A stretch of DNA of 38,479 nt, from the NCBI GenBank assembly GCA_015179045.1, contig WHUZ01000191.1, positions 1 to 38,479 of the forward strand, in the 5' to 3' direction. Each line of letters opens with the position of its first letter. Positions within the stretch are counted from its first letter, which is position 1. Source of the DNA: Kalaharituber pfeilii (lineage: Eukaryota > Ascomycota > Pezizomycetes > Pezizales > Pezizaceae). The notes under the pieces were generated by a model, which worked only from the letters and a program-made list of their open reading frames with translations, was not told the DNA's origin and ran no database searches. Shown piece after piece: positions 1 through 10,935 of the stretch. A program made the position numbers and the translations under genes.

Positions 1-239
1 CAAAAAATAAGAAGAAGTATGACATTTTAAAGAATTTCTTTACTAAAGCTAGGTTCTAAAAGGTAGAAGAATATAAGGTTAAGTTCTAGAAGCTAGTAGA
101 GTAGAGAAGATAGTATATAGGGGCTATATATATAGAAAGTTAGTTTAGTCTATTTTTGTATTATGAAAGCTTGCTCAGAAATCTTACTATAGCTATATGC
201 TATAAACAGGGTTATATAATTTAAAAAAAAAAAAAAAAA
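1..239 (+). mobile_element. 3' end of a LINE (copy A), with poly(A)
   Basis: This stretch aligns by eye along its whole length with the 3' end of the LINE at about 30930-31164 and, in reverse, with 22498-22740. Shared landmarks are the segment 'ttttaaagaatttcttta', the repeated 'agttctagaag' motif and the ending before the A run. The run of A residues at 223-239 is the retroposition tail. The sequence is much more AT-rich than the 30.9-kb copy, consistent with heavy C-to-T mutation. It continues past the left window edge, so its 5' end is unknown. The last coding residues of the LINE protein should lie in this part but are destroyed here. Confidence 0.8.
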
Positions 240-241
240 GA

Positions 242-541
242 GTTCTATAATATATATTAAATTAAGCTTATATTTATACTTCCTATAATATTAAAAGAGA
301 TTGTAATATTGAAAGAGACTTACTATGCCTATAAATTGAGATTATATTACCATCTCTTGCACCATAGAAGAATCCTACTATATATGTAGAATTAAACTCA
401 TACTCCTATTCTTATACTATCTAAGAGCCCTACAATATCTGTCAGATTGAGCTTATATTTATACTTCTTATAATATTAAAAGAGACTTGCTATACCTATA
501 AATTAAGCTCATATTATTATATCTTGTACCTATAAGAGAGA
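242..541. repeat. Degenerate tandem repeat, about 56-bp unit
   Basis: About five decayed units can be lined up on 'tt(a/g)a(g/a)(c/a)t(t/c)at', starting near 262, 336, 392, 447 and 503. Steps are 74, 56, 55 and 56 bp; the 74-bp step contains an extra 18-bp copy of the 'taatattaaaagaga' segment. The array begins directly after the LINE poly(A) tail. It could be a subterminal repeat of the DNA transposon that resumes at 14562, but I cannot prove that link. Confidence 0.6.
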
Positions 542-545
542 CCTA

Positions 546-2741
546 TTGATATGTATGAGTAAGTATATAAGTACTATAAGTTATATAATATATTGCCTTA
601 CTTCTTTATCAGACTGCTTAATAAAAATTAACTTCTAACTTAACTCTTCAATTCAATATACAATTAGGACAATTTTTCTAATATCAATATATAGGTCTAC
701 TAGAACTAGATTAATTAGCAACTTACTTTATATCTAGTTTAGTTGTATCATACCACTATAGTAGTCTAGTTGCTATTATGAGCTATCCTAGCTAACTTGT
801 AAGATAGCTAAAGCTATTTAAGTAACCTAATTAGCATTCAATTTAGTAACTTAATAGAGAGCTTATATTATAGGATATATTGAAGGTAAACTATTGAGTA
901 AATAACTAAGTATAATATAAAATATAATTAAATATAAGTTATAGAAAATAAAGTAGTTAAGGTAGTAAAAAAGCTTTATATTTATTAGGATTGAGTTCTA
1001 GGTCCTTACTCTTCTAACTCTAGAAGGTTAGGCTTCTATTTATATAAAATATAGTTCTTTAAAGCTATTAACAAATTCAGCTTGAATAGATTCTAGGAAT
1101 TAAGCCAGACTTTGAAAAATGCTAAGTGACAGCCTTTCTTTTTGACTAACCTTTACAATAAATTTTAGAACAATAAATATAAGAACTTAAAACTTCTAAT
1201 TTAAGTCTCTATCTAAAAATACTATCATAACTCTAATCTTTATACAAAGATCGATAATATAAGAAAATAAGAAAAGGTTATTATATAACGAATAGTATAA
1301 TAGAAGCTGCTAGAAGAGTTAGTAACTAAGATTGCTAATCTTAATAGTTACTTACTTCTTAACTGAAGAAGTTCTACTACTATAGACTTAACCAGTATTA
1401 GGTTAAGTAAACTTCTAACTAATAGCCTTTATAGTTAGTAGTACCTTTTGATAATACTTAAATAAAATGATATTATAGTATAAGAATAATTATATTTATA
1501 ACAGTACTTCCCTTCTTAGAGTACATATCTTAAGTATCTGTTAGCTATTACTCTTTAATTTCTTAAAAGAATATAAACTATATAGCTTAGTATTGGTAAA
1601 TCTCTTACCTTGACCTTAATAACTTAATTGCCATGATTATACTCAAAGTAATATTTTATAATGTCTTAACCATAGGCTATACCTCTACTTAGTCTTTGAT
1701 ATTAAAGATAGTTAGTACATTAGTAAGAAAATTTTTCACATCCTAAGGTATTATATGGGTCAGATATACTAATGCTATAGGACATCAACTGCTTTACATA
1801 ATGATATACCTTTTTTATATGCAGGGTCCAAATGCAACTCTGAATCAGCTCACCTTTGCAATGGGGGAGTATTTACTGTAGCATCTAGCATTTGCACTTT
1901 TTATATTATGTATTATGAATTTAGAAGTATATTAATAACTATAACTTGAACAACTCTATATTGTCAACTCTAGCTTTAAAGTATCTTTGTTCTAAACTAT
2001 AACTTAATTTTGCCTCTATTCTCAACAATAGCTTCAATTAGATTATGTTCTTAACTATATGTTAAATTTGTTTATATTCTCAATGTTCTAATACAAACTA
2101 TATTATATTACTCAAGTTGAAATTCGTTGTAGATATAGCATTTTAGATATCTGACCTTAGAAATATTAGATCTTTTTATTAATGTATACTATCTTTCATA
2201 ATATTATAGAATGTTCTATTAATATAAGTAATACAGGACTCTCAAAATACGAAATTCTAGATATCCGATATACACAGTAAGCACAGGTTTATGCCTTATT
2301 TTCAGTCCAATATAGCAGTTACTAATATAAACTTTTATAAATATAATAAATGATATTATACTTGTAGTTACTTAGATAGATATTTCTACCTCTTGTTCAC
2401 AATATGGTATACTTTTAATATAATATATGAAGACCAAAAGATAATAAATAATTATGAAAGTAAGAAATAGTAATAAAGGAGAAGGAAATAAGTGGAAAGC
2501 AATACAAAGCAGACACAGCATATGGTTTTACTATTAGTTTATAAAAAACAAGATATTAAATAACCAGAGATAAGAGACAATTAAGAATAATAGAGACAAG
2601 AATATATTAGAGAATATATAGAGAAAAGGAGGTAATAGAGATAAAGAAATCAAAAAGATAGGAAAAGCTAAGAAAGCAAGGCCTGATACAATATGTTGGT
2701 ATAGCTTACTAGTCCTAATGTTATACATCCTACTTAGTAAA
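546..2741. other. AT-rich mutated stretch, probably the far end of the left DNA transposon
   Basis: No open gene survives. Because the gypsy element has a clean 5-bp target duplication, this sequence and that starting at 14562 were contiguous before gypsy inserted, so it is the distal part of the left DNA-transposon copy or its flank. On the plus strand about 960-1560 reads as a possible ancient coding stretch whose stops are mostly TAG/TAA, with short readable blocks such as LLEELVTKIANLNSYL near 1308-1360. I recognise no family. Around 1800-1890 is a small island of more balanced composition. Nothing else is recognisable. Confidence 0.35.
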
Positions 2742-2746
2742 CATAT
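2742..2746. repeat. Target-site duplication CATAT, left of gypsy
   Basis: CATAT directly precedes the left LTR and is repeated exactly at 14557-14561 after the right LTR. Five-base duplications are usual for Ty3/gypsy integrases. Confidence 0.9.
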
Positions 2747-3223
2747 TGTTACGGCTAAGGTAAGACTTACGGGATACTGCCCCGAGAAGCACCGCCAGTT
2801 CCATATAAGCCGTATGCTGAAGATGTAGCTGATCACTACTAGGCAACGCATGAAACACTTTGGGCCTGAGAAACGGCGGTCGTGTACAGAAGTGTGTGTC
2901 AAGCAATAAGTCATACAGACTAGCAACTGCACATGGTTTATAAAGTAATATGTGTACATGCATTAGGTGCTACTGACCTTCCTAATGTATGTTTCTACTA
3001 CGTCTCCTTATCTACGTGTCTTATCTATATTCATTATGTCATTGTCATATCATGTTGATAGCTCGGAAGTCTATATAAACGGGCCGAATAGATAGCTAGA
3101 AGAAATCAAGACACTAGCGGTGTTCTAAGTTGAACTCTCACTTAACGCTCTCGCGTAACCTTTTGCCGTCCACTTCGCTGCCTTCGCACCGTAACCGTGA
3201 GCCCAGCGACGCCTACGCTAACA
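2747..3223 (+). repeat. 5' LTR of gypsy element
   Basis: Same length (477 bp) as the right LTR with 18 differences by eye, all transitions. It starts TGTTA and ends TAACA (inverted terminal bases). It holds a TATA box and so should drive the element's transcript. Confidence 0.95.
3072..3079 (+). promoter_or_regulatory. TATA box in gypsy 5' LTR
   Basis: TATATAAA lies in the last third of the LTR and is unchanged at the matching place in the right LTR (14405-14412). Its position suits the start of genomic RNA within the LTR. No experimental support; assigned by motif and place only. Confidence 0.55.
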
Positions 3224-3273
3224 TTACACCGCTGTTACTACTTTTTTCTTTTCTTTCCTACACCCGATAAGCA

Positions 3274-5082
3274 ATGGAGCCCTAACGATCGCTCTCCTGA
3301 CTCTCCCAGTACTCCAATCGCTCTCAGCATGCACCTCAGGAGTCGGAAAGCAGGCACACCTCTGAGGAGGTAGAATCTGTGGAAACCGCACAGCCCCTCC
3401 TCACCGACGATGGCCAAGATGTCACGATGTCCAGAGATGACCAACCACGGCGAATTTCATATACAGCCCCACGCCAGATCGAAGGATGGGATTCCCCCCT
3501 AAGTCAATACATCGTACAAGAGTAGTTCCTACCTGCGGGACTGCCACAGGTAGCACGCCTCCCCACATTTGCACAACCAACCCCACACGCCCCACGTGTG
3601 AGCTCCCCGCTGTCAGAAGTATTTCCGCAAGGCAAATCCACAGCACCACCGAAGGTATCCAAAGGAAAGCAACGAGCACGCCCCTCCCCATCAGGGCCCA
3701 GTAGCCAGTTCATAAAAGCATTTGTGGAAGAAGCAAGCTGTGCGAAGGGAAGCTTAGAACAAAGAACAGAGCAGGCGAAATCCAGCGCCGAGACAGCAAT
3801 GACTAATACAGCTAACCTCCGAAATGAATGGTTACACACCAGGCAACAAGACATCACAGACCTTAAGGAGCTGGTAAACATCAATTTCGAGACCCTCGCT
3901 GACCTAGTAGACAAACGATTCGAGGCTGAAGCTCAAGCCCAGAACGATGGATTAGAAACGCTCAGGGCAGCAATGGCACAGGAAATAGGGACACAACTAA
4001 CCACATTAATTACTCAGATAAATACATTAACCCAGCAGGTCGCTAGAGTCCTACAGCAACAGCAGGACCCTCCACCACCACCGAATAACCGAGGTCGGAG
4101 ACCCTCACGCAGCCGCTCAGAGTCCCGCCGCCGCCGTCGCCAGTCCCACTCAAGGTCCCGCTCACCTCCACCCAAGGTAAAGCAGCCAAAATCGTTCGCT
4201 GGAAGGCCCGAAGAACTGGAAGACTTCCTTTTCTCAATGGAGGAGTATTTTGAGGTATGTAATGTTGAGAATGATAGAACTAAGAACAGGATGATTTCCC
4301 ATTACTTGGAAGGGTCTGCAAAGACGTGGTGGAGGTGCCATCGTAATACGGAATGGACCTGGGCGCAATGCGTTGAGCAATTCAAGAGGCAATACCAGGA
4401 CAAACAAGACAAAGCCGAAAAGGCTCGAAAGATTCAGAACACTCGCCAAACAAAGGACATACGCTCTTACCTCACCGACATCGACGAATGGAACTTTTCG
4501 GCAGGCTTAGACGATGAAGTCCTAATTGGCTTCATCATGAAGAACGTTGATACCGTAATTGCGAACTATATGGCAGGACACCCAGAGGCTATGACCAACT
4601 GGTCTCTGTGGAAGGAAACAGCCATCTCTATCGCCACCTACGCCTCCGCCCGTACCTATACCTCCTCCAAACCTGCCAATAAGCGCAAGCAATCTGACAG
4701 GAAAAGCACAAACACCACCTTACCGGCCCCCTTCAAACCAGTCTCGAGAGAGGGGTACACCTTCGACAACCCAAGGAACCACGACAATGTACCCGATAAG
4801 GTCAAAGAACAGAGAAAGCTGGATGGTGTTTGTATCCGCTGTGCCTCCGATACACATGAAACCAGAGATTGTTGGAACGGATAGACCTATAAAGGAGGGA
4901 ACGCCAAGTCTAAACTAACAACGGCTGCTAAGGTAAAAAAGGAAAAAGGGGACGTCAAGGCTTTAGAGGATAGGGTACAACTCTCGAATAAGAAGAGGCA
5001 GACCAATGACCGAAAAACCGTCCGCATTACCGAACTCAACTCAGATAGTGAATCAGTCCATAACGATTCGGGAAACGAGTGA
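3274..5082 (+). pseudogene. gag: gypsy gag (capsid-nucleocapsid), premature stops
   Basis: Gag forms the particle that packages the element RNA. I start it at the ATG at 3274, 50 bases after the LTR, because one frame runs from there to 5082 with only four internal stops: TAA 3283, TGA 3298, TAG 3523 and TAG 4882. Each is explained by one transition (CAA, CGA, CAG or TGG). The long uninterrupted part is about 3598-4881. Visible parts are an S/R-rich stretch near 4100-4170, a retrotransposon gag domain with FAGRPEELEDFLFSMEEYF near 4195-4250, and a zinc knuckle C-x2-C-x4-H-x4-C (CIRCASDTHETRDC) near 4834-4875. A lysine-rich tail follows. The frame ends with TGA at 5080-5082, directly after a -1 slippery site that leads into pol. 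Confidence 0.85.
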
Positions 5083-5112
5083 GGGACCCTCAAAGCACCA
5101 TTGGGAGGTCCC
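5070..5112 (+). promoter_or_regulatory. -1 ribosomal frameshift signal between gag and pol
   Basis: The heptamer GGGAAAC (5070-5076) reads G GGA AAC in the gag frame, the canonical X-XXY-YYZ form. The gag stop TGA follows at 5080-5082. After slipping back one base the reading frame continues as CGA GTG AGG (5076 on) into the protease frame without a stop. Six bases downstream a stem can form: GGGACC (5083-5088) with GGTCCC (5107-5112), loop of 18 bases. Slippery site, 6-nt spacer and stem match the known layout of -1 frameshift signals. Confidence 0.75.
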
Positions 5113-6085
5113 CTGAACATCACCCTCTCCTGGCGACCGATATCGAATTCCAACCCTCTGGAATGAAAATCCGAGCCCTCATCGACCCCGGTGCATCTGC
5201 TTCTGTTGTCTCTCTGTCTCTGGGAAGAAAATTGGGTTGGAAGAAACGGGCTAGGCCCGTGAACATACGCCAGGGGACGGGAGCTCCTTGAAGGAGGAAC
5301 AAAGGTTTTGAATACTGCATTTGTGTTTTCCGGTGTTCGGAGTAAATCAAGTAATGTAATCTCTAGTACTGTGTTTGATTTTGATGTAGAATGCTTGGAT
5401 ATTAGGGATAGAGAAGTGTTATTAGGACTGTCTTGGTTAGGAAGGAAAGGTTTCTCCGTGGATTATGAAAACAGGTGTTTGGTGCATAATTCCTTTGATT
5501 TTGTTGTTCCTTGTGATGAAGTCGTTCTGCTATCTGTTTCTGTTTTGGATTTAGGAAAGGAACCCCTGGAGGAAGGTGATGTACTACTAATGATTGACGC
5601 ACGCAAACATTATGAATGTTATGCTCAAGTGTTTTCCGAGGAGCAAGCAGCCAGACTACACCCCACGATCCTGGGATCACACGATCCCACTTAATGACCC
5701 TAATACTAAAGTACCTAATGGCTCGATATACAAGATCACCTGGGAGGAAGATGAAGCCCTGCAGAGGTATCTGGAGGAGCACCTACCCACTGGCAAGATT
5801 AGACGTTCAAGATCTGCAGCTGGCATACTAATACTATTCGATCCAGAAGAAGGATGGCTCACTCCGTCTATGCGTGGAACTACAGGGACTCAACAAGATC
5901 ACAGTACCAAACTAGTACCCTCTCCTACTCATGCCAGACCTTCTGGAAAGGACCATGCGTAGTAGATACTTCACCAAACTAGACCTCAAGAACGGCTACT
6001 ACCTCATTCGGATTAAGCCAGGCGACGAATAGAAGACCGCCTTTAAGACTAAGAAGGGCTTGTTTGAATATACTGTTATGCCTTT
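5076..6085 (+). pseudogene. pol: gypsy pol, first part: protease and N-terminal reverse transcriptase
   Basis: The aspartic protease active site appears as LIDPGASASVVS near 5178-5213, in the frame set by the -1 shift. A frameshift near 5270-5290 moves to the frame of the protease C-terminal half (flap region, then LLGLSWLGRKGFSVDYENRC near 5418-5478). Further shifts lie near 5640 and 5838. After the last, the RT fingers and palm can be read: KKDGSLRLCVELQGLNKI, a TAG in the usual N-x-YPLP region, then [21 protein letters not shown] followed by a TAG where the family has Trp. The frame ends in EYTVMPF where copia is inserted. The gene resumes at 11435. Confidence 0.9.
6081..6085. repeat. Target-site duplication CCTTT, left of copia
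   Basis: CCTTT is repeated at 11435-11439. Removing copia and one copy restores the RT reading VMPFGLVNAP in frame, which proves where and how copia inserted. Confidence 0.95.
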
Positions 6086-6584
6086 TAACAACGTGACCCA
6101 ACGAGAGGGTAATACGATGCGTAGCAGAAGAATAAGGATAGCGGGGCAAGCGCTATAGAGGAAAGATAATGGGGCAAACGGTGGCAGCAATGGAGTGGAG
6201 GCATGGAGGAAGGCAATGAGGAGAGGAGTTGAGCGACTCTATGGTATTAAGTGGGTGCGGGTTTCCGCAGACTATATACACAGAAAGCAAGACAACTATA
6301 CCCAAATGGTAGCCGTAGATATAGGTAACAAACTTGTACAGTTTCGTAAAGAAAAGACAAAGTAACACAAGCCGTATGCGAGTTCGAAACAAATCCCAGC
6401 TGAATGTGATATCCGAAGTAATTCCGTAAATAAATGAAAGAATTACAATATACAAGATAACCATAGCAACTATTCATGTAAACGACATGTGAAACGAAGA
6501 TAAGAAAGAATTAAGCCAATAAAACATTAACAGAACGTGTATGTTGTGATAATAGAAGGCGGGATCAGACTGTCCGTTTTGACA
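6086..6584 (-). repeat. 3' LTR of copia element
   Basis: 499 bp, aligned end to end with 10936-11434. By eye there are 22 differences, 21 of them transitions. It follows the RNase H end and a purine-rich tract on the minus strand. Confidence 0.95.
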
Positions 6585-6599
6585 CTCTCTCTCAGACTG
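6585..6599 (-). promoter_or_regulatory. Polypurine tract of copia
   Basis: On the minus strand the bases directly before the 3' LTR read CAGTCTGAGAGAGAG, ending in a purine run that abuts the LTR. This is the expected plus-strand primer site. It overlaps the last bases of the RNase H frame. Confidence 0.7.
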
Positions 6600-8700
6600 A
6601 ATTCCGTATTCGATTGTAATGAATGTGATGGTCAGTAGGCTTCAGTCCTTTAGTCAACAGGTCTACCGGATTTTCATTGGTAGAGATGTAATCCAGGGTA
6701 AAGAGTTTTTCCGCAAACTTTTCTCTGGTGTAATGGTAGTGAATATCGATGTGCTTTGATTGAAAGGAAAGCTTGGGATGCTGTGCGAGATTAATGCCAG
6801 AGGTACTGTCGCAGTGAAGTTTGATATCAAGTTGTCGATTGAACTCCTTGAATCCATTCATGTACCAGATCGCTTGTCGAGTTGTATGAGACAAGGCAAC
6901 ATATTTTGCCTCGCAGGTCGAAAGAGCAACAGTAGTCTGGAGCTTCGACCACCAGGAAATAGTGCAATTGTTCCACATGAAAACATATCCAGAACGAGAA
7001 CGACGAGTATCCAAGCATGCAGCATAATCAGAATCACTAAAACCATGTAAAACAAGAGGAGAAGAACCTTTTGGATATATGAGAGAGTAGTTGCGTGTAG
7101 CAGAAACATAACGAAAAACTCGTTTAGCAGCAGTATGATGATCATTGAAGAGGACGAGAAGAAAATTGAGAGAGAAAGGAAACAGATTGAGCTAAGTCAG
7201 GTCGAGTACAGGTAACAAGATACATCAGAGAACCGATCATTTGCTGGTAGAGTTGCTGTTGATAAGGTTCGTCATCCGGAGAAGCTCTGCGGAGCTTGTT
7301 TTTTGGGTCGATGGGGGTTGAAACGTGTCGACATTGAGACATACCGAAACGTTCAAGTATATTGTTGATGTAGGATTCCTGTGAGAGTTCGATTGCTCTC
7401 TCTGTTTGTTTGATTTCGATTCCTAATAACTATTGGAGATCGCCTTTTACAGCAACCTGAAAGTGTGATTGTAGATGCGCAGTTAAGCGATCTAAATCTG
7501 CTTGCAGTCCCACAATAGTCATGTTGTCAACATAAACAACAAGAAATGACTTGCTATCAGCAGTTATGAAGACACACGGATCGAACATCGTTGATTTGTA
7601 CCCTATTTCAGCAAGCACGTCGGACAGCTTTGAGAACCATTGAAGGGGTGCTTGCTTTAAGCCATATAAGGCTTTTCGAAGTCGAAGAATTTTCCCATCA
7701 AGACCAATCCCAGGCAGAGGATTCATCCATATTTCTTCGTCAAGATCGCCATACAAGAATGCTGATTTAATATCCAATTGCTTCAAAAGGAGGTTCGATT
7801 GAGCGGCTATAGTAATGATTAAGCGTAAGGAGTCATATCGCTATAACTGGAGCGAACGTTTCGTCATAATCAATTCCGGAAATTTGTGCATAGCCTTTAA
7901 CTACTAATCGAGCTTTGTAGTGTTCAACAGTCCCGTCAGCATTGCATTTTATTTTGAAGACCCAGCGAGAGTTAATAGGTTTTCGAGAAGAGGGCAACTC
8001 AGACTTTCATGTACTGTCCAGGTACCAGCATCAACAATTGAACTGTACTCCTCAGCTATTGCTTGTGACCACTTGTCCATGTCAGATGAATTCATCGCTT
8101 CGGTATAAGTTGTAGGTTCAATAGAACATACGACTTTTCCTTTCCCTTGTATGAGCCACCAGGACCGTAAGAGGAGGGATCAAACCATTCAGGTGCTTTT
8201 CTCTCTCTCTTTCCAGGAATTATCTGAAAAGGGTTGAATTGAGATACTGGGCAACTAGAAGGAGGCTGATTGAATCCCTTTCTATTAGTCGTAGGAGCCA
8301 TGGGGGTAAGTATACTAGTGCGACGAGGTGGAGTGGTGGGATCGGAGGTAACAGCTTCATCTTCATCTTCTTCATCATGGGAATCATGCTCCGAATGTTC
8401 GATATCCATCTCTGGAATCTCATCATGTGGAGTTGAGGAAGAGGAAGGTTGTTGAGTACTTGACTGTTCTTGAGTTGCAGTATCTATAGAGATGATGCTT
8501 CGGGAACCTCGGTAACTTCTTGGGTTTCAATATGCTTAGACATTGTGGATGGTATAGTAGTAGGTGCGTTGTGGATGTCAGTGTAAGTGTATGATATAGG
8601 AGGAAACTTGACATAGCACACAATCTCCACGTTTTTCTTGTAGGATTATATACCCGAAACATAAGGGGGAGTCCGAGTATCCAACCAACTTTCCTTCCCA
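6592..8700 (-). pseudogene. pol: copia pol, reverse transcriptase and RNase H
   Basis: Read on the minus strand. The linker before RT is acidic (near 8300-8409), followed by PGKRERKAPEWF. RT begins with a broken stretch near 7800-8090. The best block is 7430-7786: KQLDIKSAFLYGDLDEEIWM, LRKALYGLKQAPLQWF and FLVVYVDNMTIVG. The catalytic YVDD is YVDN here (7523-7534), so polymerase activity is lost. The palm/thumb continues through GSLMYLVTCTRPDLAQS (7142-7342). RNase H ends the gene: DTRRSRSGYVFMWNNCTISWW, STCEAKYVALS and SKHIDIHYHYTREK (6592-7014). Several frameshifts and stops separate the blocks. RNase H in copia removes RNA during cDNA synthesis. Confidence 0.9.
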
Positions 8701-9889
8701 GCTTCATGCATCTAGTTTTGATCCTGCAGGTCGCTTCTCCTCTGGAATGTGAATATAGACGTGACAGAAAAAAGGGCGGAGATGGGATATAGTTGGTTTC
8801 TTATTGAACATTAATTCAAACAGCGATTTCCAAGCGCCGAATGAGGAAGCTGGTTTTTGATGTAGCAGGCCCAATTAAAGGCTTCTGCCCATAGGCTTGG
8901 AGAGATTATCTGACAGTGCGGGTCGTACCATGTTGGCTAATGTAAGATTGAATCATTCTGCAATCCCATTAGACTCTGGGGAGTAGGCAGCGGTTGTCTG
9001 GTGTTTTATGCCTTTGGATTGGCAATAAGACTCCATTTCCTTATTGACAAATTCGCCACCTTGGTCGGACCGTATAGTTCGAGGATATCGGCCGGTTTGG
9101 TTGAAGACTTGTTCGCAAAGTGCTTGAAGAGCGGAGACTGCTTCAGACTTGAGGCGTAGAAAGCATATTTCAGCATATCTAGAGAAGTCATCAATAAAAG
9201 AAATGTAGTAAAAACATTTCTTCCCCAGTGATGGTGTACTCATTGGACCGGAGAGATCGGTGTGGATCAAATCGAAGAGTTGAGTCGATCGGTCACTAAC
9301 TGGCAGTGGTGTAAAATGCTTCATGTTAAACTGGGCGCATTTCTCATAGATAAACGTAGAAGGAGCTTTTGGTAATACTTTACCATCAGTGTATATGGAT
9401 TCTGCATTTTGCCAGAAGGTGGGTGATGAGTGACCTAATGCTTCATGCCAGAATTGCACTGAGGTAGAGTAAGCCTTGCTCTGTTTAGTCAATGCGCGGA
9501 CCTCATATATCATAGTTTCTTTAGACCAAATAGCAGACAAATGCAAAGAATTATTTTTCTTAGAAAAAACATCCATCCGAGATTCATCTCCATAAAAATA
9601 ATGTCCAAGAACAGCAATTTTCCTCCAAGACAAGAGATTCACAGTATTCCAAACAGGCACATACAAAACATGGGAAAGAGAGATGGTTCTACACTCATTT
9701 TTCACTTCGACATCAAGAGAGATACTGCCACGATATATAGCCAGTAGATCAGTCCCTCCACCAACTTCCACTAATTGATGACAGCGGACTGGATCAATTA
9801 ATTGTAAGTAGTCAGCAGTGATGTGAGAAGAGCATGCAGTGTCTAAAGCCTATACCTCATATGTTTTGTAAGCAGCAGCCTTGTGAGCT
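8701..9889 (-). pseudogene. pol: copia pol, protease and integrase
   Basis: The protease active site reads ALDTACSSHIT; its Asp codon is at 9841-9843. The long open part (8953-9771) contains the GAG-pre-integrase domain with WHEALGHS and a following KCAQF where a C-x2-C pair is expected, so the second Cys appears lost. The integrase core shows HTDLSGPM and FIDDFSRYAEI, then IRSDQGGEF, then SPESNGIAE: the D, D, E residues are present. A TGA follows AE where the family has Arg (CGA to TGA). After it the frame stays readable as LTLANMVRPALSDNLSKP. Integrase inserts the cDNA into the host genome; this copy cannot make a full protein. Confidence 0.9.
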
Positions 9890-10867
9890 ACCACAAGTCC
9901 GAGACCTCAGATGCTATTGTAACGTGGCCACGTTGGACAATAGCATTGGATACGGTGGATGATGATGATGGAGAGTTTTGATTCTTCTTTGCTGCTTGAT
10001 CAGCCTTCAACTTGGAACAATTACCATGGACATGGCCTTTCATGTTGGCGGATCATGTTTTTTGCAGTATGAACATTCGCCGGCCTTAGGAGGTGCAGTC
10101 TTTCCTTCTTTCGGGGGGTTTGGTTTCTTTCCGTTGCCTTTTTGCTTTTTGTTCGGATGAGTCTGAGTGGAGAAGGGCGTGGAGGTATTAGAGTTGGCAA
10201 ATTCCCCAGCGCGCAACCGAGTACAAATTTCGCTGTAATTGGGGAGAGGCTTAACGGTAACCAAGGTGTCCTTTTTGTTGTTGTAGGAGGAAGGAAGAGC
10301 GATGAGAAGATGAATGCTTTTGGTATTGTCCAGGTCGAAGTACTTGAAGAGAGCTTTCCCATATTTGTCGGTGGCGTCACGGGTTCTTGTCAAGACTTGA
10401 GCATAAAGAGATTCGTATTTAGCAATGAAGTCTGAAAGAGACGTATTTTCGTCCATCCGAATGCTGAATATTTCGTAGATGAGGTAAAAAAGCGTGAACT
10501 CGTTCCTTAACTAAAATTTCTCCTGAAGTGCTTTCTATGCTGCGGCTGCGTTTTCCTTTGGTGTAATGAGATAATGAAGCGAAGGATCCGTATATGATGT
10601 GAGAGCGACACGAGCGGTAAGGTCTTTTTCTTTCCCTGAATCAAGCTTAGTTGGATCGGTAGGTTTAACGTCGGTACCTTCGAGGATGCCTTTGACTTGA
10701 GCAAGTTCCATGTACATCAGCACAGTGGCAGCCCATGTGGTGTAGTCTTGTTCATCGGCGAGAGGCTTAATGTTCACTGTCATCTTAAGAGGGATATCCT
10801 TTAGAGAGAACTCCTGTTTGGGAGCGGAAGTCCCGGAGAAGGAGGAATCAGAGCTTCGATCACCCAT
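9888..10867 (-). pseudogene. gag: copia gag, broken
   Basis: Start ATG at 10865-10867, about 45 bases inside the primer-binding site. The frame reads MGDRSSDSSFSGTSAPKQEF and then a copia-type gag (UBN2-like) domain with DYTTWAATVLMYMELAQVKG. A stop at about 10535 interrupts it, and the second block (10040-10456) has the end of the gag domain with LPNYSEICTRLRAGEF and a lysine/proline-rich tail. The zinc knuckle is split by a stop and frameshift: GECSYCKKHDPPT lies in one frame and KGHVHGNC in another. The protein would form the virus-like particle. The N-terminal start is supported by position and by continuity with the gag domain. Confidence 0.85.
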
Positions 10868-10911
10868 GGTTGTAAGGAAGACGGTATCGCTGGTGAATTA
10901 TCTTTGGAAAA

Positions 10912-10935
10912 GATTATGAGACCGGGCTCATAACC
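10912..10935 (-). promoter_or_regulatory. Primer-binding site of copia, half-tRNA-iMet type
   Basis: On the minus strand GGTTATGAGCCCGG follows the 5' LTR without a gap. Its complement, CCGGGCTCATAACC, resembles the 5' side of the anticodon arm of initiator tRNA-Met (GGGCTCATAACC). Drosophila copia and relatives prime with a fragment of this tRNA cut in the anticodon loop rather than with its 3' end. Confidence 0.8.

Noticed and set aside
2534..2959. Minus-strand 141-residue hydrophobic reading frame
   Set aside because: It spans the gypsy LTR boundary and its insertion site; a matching frame exists in the right LTR (13924-14292). A by-product of LTR sequence.
3598..3600. GTG as the start of gag
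   Set aside because: This is only the first codon after an upstream TAG region. The same frame is coherent back to an ATG at 3274.
5089..5140. A full H-type pseudoknot downstream of the slippery site
   Set aside because: The first stem is clear but I could not find a convincing second stem between the loop and downstream sequence by eye.
8239..8455. Plus-strand small frames in the copia linker
   Set aside because: They are the opposite strand of the acidic pol linker; low complexity.
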